Below, one piece after another: positions 51,301 to 61,935 of a stretch of DNA of 64,000 bases. Below the pieces are notes generated by a model that worked only from the letters and a program-made list of their open reading frames with translations, made no database searches and was not told the origin of the DNA. How positions within the stretch are numbered: position 1 is the first letter of the stretch; each line of letters begins with the position of its first letter. The translations under genes and the position numbers were made by a program. The DNA is from Enchytraeus crypticus (lineage: Eukaryota > Annelida > Clitellata > Enchytraeida > Enchytraeidae), in contig CAJHZI010000003.1 of assembly GCA_905160935.1 (NCBI GenBank), forward strand, positions 1-64,000. Direction: 5' to 3'.

Positions 51301-54300
51301 TTAATGCTGCCTGAACGCGATCTTCAGAAATGGTCGTCCAATTAAGTACTGGCCGCGCCATTCGTCAGTGTAACCACTGAAAATTATACTCTATATCAAC
51401 ATTTGAATAGCCGATACGAAGGACTCTATGAAATTATGAGTAGCCCATTACTTAAGTAGCGTATTAAAAAGCATTTTAAAATTACTTTAAATTCTCCTAA
51501 ATGCACTTTATTTTCAAGATACACTGCAGAGCCTAATAACGAATTCATAGTGCAGTATTTTATGCGAGTAGACTTTATTGTAGTTTTCACATTGTGATAT
51601 TTTATTAAGTCACAATCAAAATGTTTAAAATAAATAATAATATAATTATCTAATAAATAACTATGAAGATTAAGCAGAAAATATGATCTCCAGGATACCT
51701 TTTTCGTAAATATGCGAAAATTTGTTTTATTTAAGTAATACGTCAAATTGAAATATAAAGTACTGTAACAGATAAAGTCATTTAAATTCAATTGAGGATC
51801 AGAGAGTTTAAGATACAGCTTCCCTGACATGATCATAAATTCACAGACCGCTACTCTTGATATTTTAGGACTCAAAGAATGGAACAAAGAATTCAACAGA
51901 TGATTTGGAAAATTGAGTTCTCTGAACTCGATTTCTTAAGCAATGCGCACATATCAAAGGTAAGATCACGTGAAACTTTATACAATGACCTAACTTATAG
52001 CTAACTGGACGTGTCGCGAGAGTTGATCTAATTAGTTTTGAGGAAGGCAATGAAAAACCACTTCAGATATTTTCCCAAGCTCAAACTATCGACTACATAC
52101 TGTATGAACAAGGCAAACGTTTTGTGAAGGAACTAACTTGTTAATCTATGGAGTGCTTTTAATGGAGCGTGAAAGTGTCAGTATGAATATATGCTTTAAA
52201 CTTAGCAAGAGAAAGACTAGAAACACTTAATTTCGTATTGTTTCATATTAGGCAATACGTTATGTTATATATCTTGTCTCTACGAGAACTTCTAATACAG
52301 AAAAATGTATATAAACAGAGCTTTAATGCTGTTCTGGTTGCAATCTTTTAAAATCAACTCCAGGCGTAAATTCACTACCTCGTTCAAACTTCACAATATG
52401 CTTCCGGTTTAATAGAGGAAAAAAGCGTATCATGTATGTGTAAACCATGCAAAGCGAATGATAAAGTCAGTTTCATCTCTCGAAAACAATATCAGTGACG
52501 GTTTGCCCAGGATTTGACTTTGCACAAACTGATCCGCGATCTGATATACAGTATTATCGTTGTCGATAAGATATCAGAAAATACTGAACATTCTCTTCGT
52601 AACTGAATCGGTTGACTTTAATTAAAAGCTATCAATAGAGTTTAGTCGTGGCTCGATATCTTTACTCAACTTCTTTATCTTTACTCTTAATTCTTTACTT
52701 ACCATTTTAGACTTCTATCGTATGACAGAAATGATTCATGGTGTAACAATATAACTATACATTCAACAATACAAAATTGCTCTCTCTCTCTCTCGTTCAA
52801 TTTATATTATCTTTTTATTTGAACGTATCCATCACACATAGCTATAAGGGTGATCATAATATTAACGTAGCATAAATGACAAACGAGTTTTCTTAACGTC
52901 AGGCAAATAAATGGAGTTGTAATTTGGCTGTGAATTTCTGCACTAATAAATGCAGTTTTTTTCATAAGCGAAGAAGAGTACAAATATCTTAAGACAATTA
53001 AGAAAAAGTAGGTACAATTCTGATTGAGAGCATTTAGTACAAAATCTCAAGTTCGGAAGAAGTCTTCAGGTTCGATATTGTTAATAGTAAATGATACTTA
53101 CAATGATCAGTGCATTCTATCAATTACCTGATCTAGCAGTAGTTAGGCAAACGAAGTTTTGTTGTTTATGTGGAATTGTCTTATTATTAAATTTTATTTT
53201 AGATATCTAGTAGCCACAACAATAACAGCAACACTAGCGAAAGTGACCATTCGTTTCATTCATGCTTTGTAATATTTTCGCATACTTTTATATAAGATCT
53301 CTTGCTATATTTGTGCTCTGCCTACTGGCAGGTCAGTGGCATAAAACGCTTCCACTCTTCATTGTCTTCCGCTTTCCTCTTCATATAGACATACATGTAT
53401 GAGTGGATCTTAAAATCTTCTAATTGTAATTCTGTAAAATAGAAATGGTTAATATTAATCAAATACTTAATGAATTAAAGTAGATTACGATTCAGAATAT
53501 TTAAAAAAAATACAGTTTGCGTATTATTATGTGATTTAATTACCAAATCATGCTTAAGCAGTAAATAATATTATCTAAGACCTTCGATATACATGTAGAC
53601 CTACTTCTGTTGCGATATAAAGTTAACACTTTATTTAATTGTTTGTATTTTGTACTTGGAGCCACAAATTTGCTCATTGTCGCAGTTTAGTATATATTAT
53701 TTTGTTATTTTGTAAAATGTTGTGGTTTGAAATAAATTAATAAATAATGATTTATTGTATAATTACACACAAGTAATATTTAAAAAGTAGTAATTTTACA
53801 AGTTAAATTGTGCCCTATTGTCACCGTATTTTAATGCTGCTTTAGCAATTCACAGATAGTTCAATCAACATGACGTCATCTCGCATATCGATGATGAGTC
53901 ACATGACGACTAACGAGTGTGGTACGGGAGAGTTGTTGGCTGTGTACAAGGGAGCGACTGTGCTTGTCTCAGTCTTGTCTCATCTATCTACCGTTCATCT
54001 CAACAGATCTGATCTCATACAACTTGTACATGTGAGCATAGCTTTCTACTTCAACTTGTATTTCTATGTAGACATAAATTTATAATTCATTTACATATTT
54101 TAAGATTAATTGCATATTATGTAGTAATACAGAATAGTCATATCTCAATAAACGGTATACTCTTCAAACCTAAATATAGTAATTTGAGTAATATTAAAGT
54201 TCATTAAAAGGGGTCATAGGCAGAATGGAAGGAAAGAGAAGCAGAGGCAGGCCGAGGTTAGGAATGTTAGATGTTTTAAAACCCACTCTCTTGTGGACAT

Positions 54301-54524
54301 GAAGAGGAAAGCTGAAGACAAAGAAGAATGAAGGCTTTATATACAATGGACCTGTCAGTAGGCAGTGCACTAAGAGAGACAGTTAATTATTTGAGAAGAG
54401 ATTAACTGTATTCATTGAGTATTCTTAGGCTGCATTAAGGTAACATGTCTATAGGAAGAAGCTATATGTCTTTGTTCTGCCTCTTGTTAGAACACTAAAA
54501 GGAGAGAGAGACAGAGAGAGAAAG

Positions 54525-54609
<85 letters not shown>

Positions 54610-57600
54610 TGAAGAAGAATGTGTTCAGTGATATTCCACCAGTCTTAATTTATCCATTTAAATTGCCTTAAGAATTATTTCCGAAGCTTTCAAGCATAGA
54701 TTTATTGTCGATTTTCTTAAATGAATAACTGCACTATGCTATATTCTATTTATTTAGCATTTATTTCTATTTTAATGCAGTTGAAAGAACTGAATCATGA
54801 CAATATCCAAGCATTTATAGGAGCCTGTACAGAACCTGGTCATATCTGCTGCGTACTACAGAGATGTAAACGTGGAACGTTGCAGGTTGTATGCTATGCG
54901 TTAATTTAATTACAAGTTTTTAGAATTTCTCAAGATTTGGTGCAAAAAATTGCCAGATTTGTGAAGCTTCTCTCATGATTAAGATAATTGTAGACATATC
55001 CTTAGTTCGAATAATATTACAGTTTAAACTAAACAACGGCTTTCCCTGAATCCCGGTATAAATAGGGTCGATATAATTAGGGTCCGTATTATTGGGGTCG
55101 GGATTAAATTTTTCCATTCCTTACCATAGACTATTTTGTACAAATTTCAGGAGTTTAAGCGTTCCCTAACCCAATGCCATTTCTGCCGTTGGTGTGGATG
55201 TTAGCGCTTTGACGCCTTTTGCGACATGTGCAGTCCACGATTGGTCTAATTTTTAGCAACCCTGATAGAACAACACAACACAAATCACGGGCTAAAGACT
55301 AAACATTTAAACTTCTAGGCTAAACATTTCTCATAATTTAAAACATTGTCATCACAATACATGAATGCTTTTCAATAGGCAAAGTAGCTTTTCAGTCTAG
55401 GATTTGTCAATTCCAATTAAAAAGGTGACATGTCTAATTGCGTTATTGACCAAATTTTGGACAGAATGTACGTATATTAATAACTAATGTTTTTTTTATA
55501 AATATATAATATATTAAAATATGAAAATTGTGAAGTTGTCAGTTGCAGTTATATTATTTTATAATTTGAAAACGGTTTAATTTGACAAATAAATATCGTT
55601 CACGGTATGCGACTTCAACATTTTAATCCCAGTGTATCCATTAGGCCAACAATACGAAGAAACTTTCCTGTCTTAAAGCTAAAAAGGTTTAATTCTTTCT
55701 GCTTTATTTTCTCATCGAATTATATAACATTCAGAAAAACAATTTAAACACAGTAGGGATTAGTTAGATTGATGAAATAATCTATTGGATTGTTATTAAC
55801 TGATTTAACTCTTATTTCCGTTCTAAACATCCAATGATCGCAGCCTATGCATACTGTGTCAGATCGAATAACCTTCATTTATTCCGACATTACAATTGTT
55901 TATACTTCACAGGAAATCATAGAAGACGATGACTTGAAGTTGGACTGGTTTTTCAAATTTGCCCTCATACAAGATCTAATAAATGTAATTAGCGGTTATA
56001 TTATATTCTACATACAGTATATTCCAATGCTATCAGCTACATGTACACGATGTTTAAATGAAATGATTTAATTTATAGATATGACTGATTGATAAAAATA
56101 ACAATCTATTCTTGCAATCATTCGTTAATGGATTAACCTATTAACAGTAGACCAAATGACATTGATTTAGACCGCCACCATATCGCTAATAATATTAATT
56201 ACACGTATAATTATAATTATTATAACTCGCATTATAGTGTTATGATTAACTATGTTGATGCCTATCGCTTTTAATAGGCCTAACACAAGTTTATTGAAAT
56301 CGTTCCGCAATTGATTTCATTTTCGTATAACCAGAACTGTGAACGTCCATGGTTTTACTCTAAGATCATTTCTGACCTAGAGACGTTACTTGACGCCTCT
56401 GATCACTGCGCTATTGAGGCATTCTAGGTTACATTACGGATATGTTGTTAGCGAAATTCATACGTAAACGCATTGTCGTAACTCCAATATACTAGTTATT
56501 ATTTAAGCCAAACTTAATTCGTAGGCAACTGCAAAATCTTCTCATCAACAGATTCTGAAAATGGCACGCCGAAATATCAATAATTGGTTAAAATTAAACA
56601 ATAATTTTGCTACGCTATTATGATAATTTTTCGCTCACTGTATGTGCCAGTGATGACAAATCATTAACATTTTAGGGTATGACCTACCTACACAAGTCCC
56701 CCATCCACGCACACGGAGATCTGAGCAGTAAGACGTGTAGAGTGGACAACAGATGGTCACTTAAAATTGCGTGCCCAATAGTTCCATCCTTCAGAACATT
56801 CAACGACAACATAAAGTCTTCTGAAGAGGCTGCTACTGCAGAAGACACACAGAGCAATACGGAACCTAATCCAGAAGACTGGCGGGATTTACTATGGACT
56901 GCTCCAGAGCTGCTTCGTATGAGCGTCAGACCAGATTATGGGACTCAGAAAGGAGACGTCTACAGTTTCGCTATCGTAGTCCAAGAGATTGTCTACAGAG
57001 CTCCGCCGTTCTTCATGGAAGATGATGAAGCTAAGAGTAAATTTTTGTTGAGAAATGTTAAGCAAATGAAATGGATGTACATCGTGTGTTAAAGCTATGT
57101 AATTGTTTTTCTAGTTTTCATGTAAGTTAATACCAGAATCAATTTAATGAAAAGCTCCATTGAATGCAACTAGGTGTTACTCTTTGCATGGCGACACTTG
57201 TGGCTCCATTTATACCAGGGTGACAATATTGTCCGTGTTACTCTCTATTCTATTTCACCAATGACATACTATTGCAGACTATTACAGATAATTACAAGAC
57301 CATTACAGCATACGCAACACACATTACTCATGTGACCCTAATAATCATCACACAGATTAGTTAGCAGCCAATTTTAGTGAAAAATGAAATCCCCTTTATT
57401 TAGATATATTTTGGAAAGTTCTTCATTCGGAATTTATGAAGTCACTTATTGTTTCTTAGGATTTAATTATTTAATTGAGAAGGACGCGAACGGCAGCATG
57501 ACAGGACTTCACATTTAAATAGTAGATTGCATATTTAATAATATATATTCAAAGAAGTGACTGTTAATGAACAACATTTTTCTAGGAAACAATTAAAGTT

Positions 57601-60600
57601 TAGTTTAAACTCTGTTTCCGTATAATGTTGGACACTGTCAGAGATAGTCTACCTGAGATTCGAACCGCTGGCTTCTTGTTTCTTCAGGCAGTTGTACTAT
57701 CAGTATGTACGGAGTTCAAATCCTGGGCTCGTCTGTCACTGACATAGCTTTCGAGTGAGGAATCTGACGTTATCTTTAGCTTTACCAGCTTTTTTTATCC
57801 ATTCGTCCAACCTATTAGTACGTTAAATATTTTGCCAGAATATTTGAAATGAACACTTGGGAATTAAGTTATAGTATTTATGGAAATCTTAATGTTCGTA
57901 ATATTTATAGAATTAATAAAATTTATTCAATAGAATATATCTGGGATAAATTAATTCGTAAAATATTTCAGTGAAATTAACGAAATAAATATAGCCTAAC
58001 TGAAACGACTAATTAAAATAAATAAATATATTCTTTTTGTGGTATTTAAAATATTGATAGTATTTATCCATGTCACATTATTTTAACATTTCATATCACT
58101 TTTTTTGAATTGATAATTGTGACTAACGAGCATATCTGGTAGAGAAATTAAAATATGGATTTATGTAATATTTCGTTACATTGTGCACTATTTGGAGCGT
58201 ATATCAGACATGATCTTATGAAAAATGTATTATTGATGAAGTTAGTTTTATGCAAGTTGATTTTTTTAATCAAATTTGTTATTTCTACCAGATATATTAA
58301 TGAAGTTAATGTCACCGGTGGACACCAAGCACCCAGCTCCATGTAGACCGATTTTTCCAGGTCCACTACAAGAGATGCCGGAGTTACTTGATATCCTCAC
58401 TCAGTGCTGGACGGAATCTCCACAGGATCGTCCAAGTTTTCCTGACATTGGACGGAGTCTCAAACTGTTAAGTAAAGGCAGGTAATGACTTGGAAAAAAA
58501 TCCAAGCGTAGTTTGATAAGAGATTTCAAAGCGTGTTCATAATTTGACATTATATCGGATGTAAATATTTGATATCAATGATGCGATATCAATATACGAT
58601 ATCAATGTAAATTGACATCATATCGGATATATCACATTAGTACTGCGACCACGCACGCCATGAAGACTAAATTGAATTACAGTTTTTGACTTGAGTAGTT
58701 AGAGCATTTAATTCAACTTATTCTATTTGTGATTGCATTGACTTAATCCTATTGTTTTTAAGCTGTTCGTGATATATAATTCTTCATTTTGAAATATAGA
58801 AATTAAATATTCAACTAGATCGGTAGGGAAATAGTTTTAAGTGAGTGTTCTTTAACTCTTCCATACGTCTTAATTGTATCTCAATATAGGAAAATCGACA
58901 TTGTGGATCATGTACTGGATAAATTGGAGAAATACGCAAATAATTTGGAGTCGTTAGTAGAAAAAAGAACTGAAGAACTCATGGATGAAAAGAAGAAAAC
59001 TGATTTACTTCTACATAGTATGATACCACGGTAAGTAAAGTAATTCGATAAATTGAGTCTGATTTAAGATATAAGACTAATTTATATATAGAGCCCCTTA
59101 CAACTCTGATATTGTTGTATATTTTTACAATTTTTTTTTGCAAAACTGAGAATAATACAATATATATTAGGCTACATATATTAATATAACCTGTAACTAA
59201 ATAAAACCCGTAAATTGTCAAAAAGTGTACATTTTTGTAAATGATGACACATTTGAATTGCAAAGTTAACTTCAAAAGATTAGATATTCAAATTCTTTGT
59301 TTCCAATCTCAACTATCAGACTGTTACTCCAATACTAATTGTATATGCTTTTATTCTAACAACTGGCGAAAAATAATATAAGCCTTAATTGTTTTGTCCG
59401 TAATAATTTGCTGAACATTAGAATAATTTCAGATTTGTAGCCGACGAGCTGAAGCAAGGAAGGTCTGTTCCACCCACGATGTTCTCCAGTGTTACTATCT
59501 ACTTTTCTGACATCGTTGGATTCACGAACCTCTCCTCAGAGTCGACTCCTATGCAGGTCGTTGATCTACTCAATGATCTCTATGGAACATTCGACGATGC
59601 CATTTCTAGACATGATGTGTATAAGGTTAGTTAGTCAATCAATTAATCGTTTAATCAATAAATCAATCAAGCATTCATTAGTAACGTCTCTCTCTTCAGA
59701 GTCGACTGTCTTGATCCTCTTAGTAACATACCAAAGAGATTACTATGAGAGATTTATTTGATAAGATTTAGACGCATTGTACTTTCCTAATTAGGCAATC
59801 ACTGTAGTAAATCAGCCTAACAACTCGTATTAAATATTTTTTTAACAATCACTTTATATTAGAATTTCCATAAACATTCGCACTAACAATGATACATTGT
59901 CAGCGTATGCCTTTGATAGCGTCACTGTTAAATTCTTATTTTCACTTTGATAAACTCATTGAAAACACTATTATATCATATTTTTCGCCTATATTTATTA
60001 CCTATCGTTGGTCCAATGGACGTTGTTTTATTGGGATTTGGTTCAATAATACAAAATGTCCATTTCGCATCTCTGACTCGCTGGTCGCTCTGATCAGGTG
60101 GAGACGATAGGAGACGCTTACATGGTTGTTAGTGGAGTACCGGTACAGAACGGAGGTAGACATATCAAGGAGATATGTAACATGGCACTGGATCTACTCA
60201 GTGAGGCGTCCGTATTCAAGATCCGTCATAAGCCTGAGGCAGCTCTCAGAGTCAGGATTGGAATACATACCGGATCATGCGCGGCTGGTAAAAATTATTC
60301 CAAAAGTCAAATCCTACAATTTGTGTAAGATTTTCTGGCGGAAAATTAAATTAAGTGCAGAGAAATTAAATAATGATAACGAAATTCTGGAAGAGTGAAT
60401 TGAAATCTACAATATGTTCTTATCCGTTGATTGAAGTGAGTAGATTAGTTATCGTGATGTTTAGGCCTTTGCAGGAAAATTAAATTTTTCAGTAATTTAG
60501 CTCGATACAATATCAGACACTAGAATATCAAATATCTTACACATGGATATAACAATTTTATTATTTAAGAGTTGATATTTTTATTTTCCTGTCAATTATT

Positions 60601-61263
60601 TCATTATTAAAGACGATATTGCTAGGTCCAAAAGGTATTACAGTTGACTATTTCACTATTTCAGATTTCTATAGTTGCATGAGGATGAAATTTTATTCAA
60701 TTGTAATTAGACAGTAATTATTCCAATTGTAAAATTAAAAATTTGGTCAAATTATTCATTGTATGCAATCGGGTAAAAACACATGTAATTGAAAGTTAGT
60801 CAAAGCTAAAAAAAGCTAAAAAGCTAAGGTTAACGTCAGTTTCCTCACTCCAAAGCGATGTCAGTGACGGGGGAGCCCAGGATTTGAACCCCGCATATAC
60901 TGATCCGCGGTCGAGTATTTTTACCGACTTCGCCACTGGCTCTAGTTAATAGTCACAATAGAATTCTTCTTTAGCCAACTGTAGTAAATCTTTAGATATT
61001 TTTTGCATTATATTCTACATCTATTAATTGTCTATTTATCGCTATTTTAGAAATGATTTATTGCGCTTTTGTACTGTGAACTGATTTTAATTTATTTCTA
61101 GCATTTGTTGGCATGCGTCAGAGCCTTCTGGTCTCTTTGTCCATTTTTTACGTCGCTCTATGCATTTTGTCATTGTGATTTTCTTGAATATAAAATATCT
61201 ATCTATCTATATATAATTATATTTGTATTCAATTGTTTTATGTTTTACTATATTTTGTTAATA

Positions 61264-61309
<46 letters not shown>

Positions 61310-61879
61310 TAGTATATTTTTACTCTAATTGTACAATTAATTGACCACAAAACACGAAGCACGTTTCATAAAATATCCCAAGGGGTCTTCATTTGAAGCT
61401 GTCAACGCTGGGTCATCCAAAGTGGCCATGCGTCCAAGTACTGACCGAGCCTGATGTTATTTAAAATCGATAACTCATGCGATTAACACAGTCTCGTGTA
61501 TTCATAATAATTTAAACTTTTTCGTAATAAGGTTATTATATATTTTAAACATCACAGGTGTGGTAGGACACACGATGCCTCGCTACTGTTTGTTTGGAGA
61601 CACCGTCAACGTCGCCTCCAGGATGGAATCTACTGGAGAAGGCTTGTTATTTCTATGTTATACATCCTACATCCCTACACATAAATGTTGAGTTTCTGAT
61701 ATGCATTTATGGACTATTTGAACCAAGTAATTAAATAATTTTCCATACCCTACTCAAGTTACATGTGTATGGGTTGCATCATGTAACTTGGAAGTGATTC
61801 TTTTTTCCATTAGTTAATTAAGGTCTATCTGATTGTTCATACATGTATTTTAGAAAATTCAAATAAAAATGTACAGCTC

Positions 61880-61935
<56 letters not shown>

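Larger units (their letters stand above)
49465..53855 (+). other. Long intron region containing one unlocated kinase-homology exon
   Basis: The junction (phase 2 donor, next exon needing one carried base) requires another exon encoding the start of the kinase-homology domain; I could not identify it. The interval holds the GAT-tailed SINE-like copy at 51,000, a tRNA-derived SINE at 52,445, a LINE fragment at 53,309, and a 156-codon minus-strand open frame (51426-51896) with no recognisable domain. Confidence 0.6.

Noticed and set aside
51426..51896. 156-codon minus-strand open frame in a cyclase intron
   Set aside because: Composition follows the AT-rich background, with no domain, no neighbours and no sign of conservation.
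53208..53265. Candidate exon after the acceptor ATTTTATTTTAG
   Set aside because: Phase would fit, but the encoded [13 protein letters not shown] stretch does not resemble the kinase-homology start.
60870..60945. A functional tRNA gene
   Set aside because: Only the A and B boxes are tRNA-like; the stems do not pair properly and the unit recurs as part of a longer SINE.
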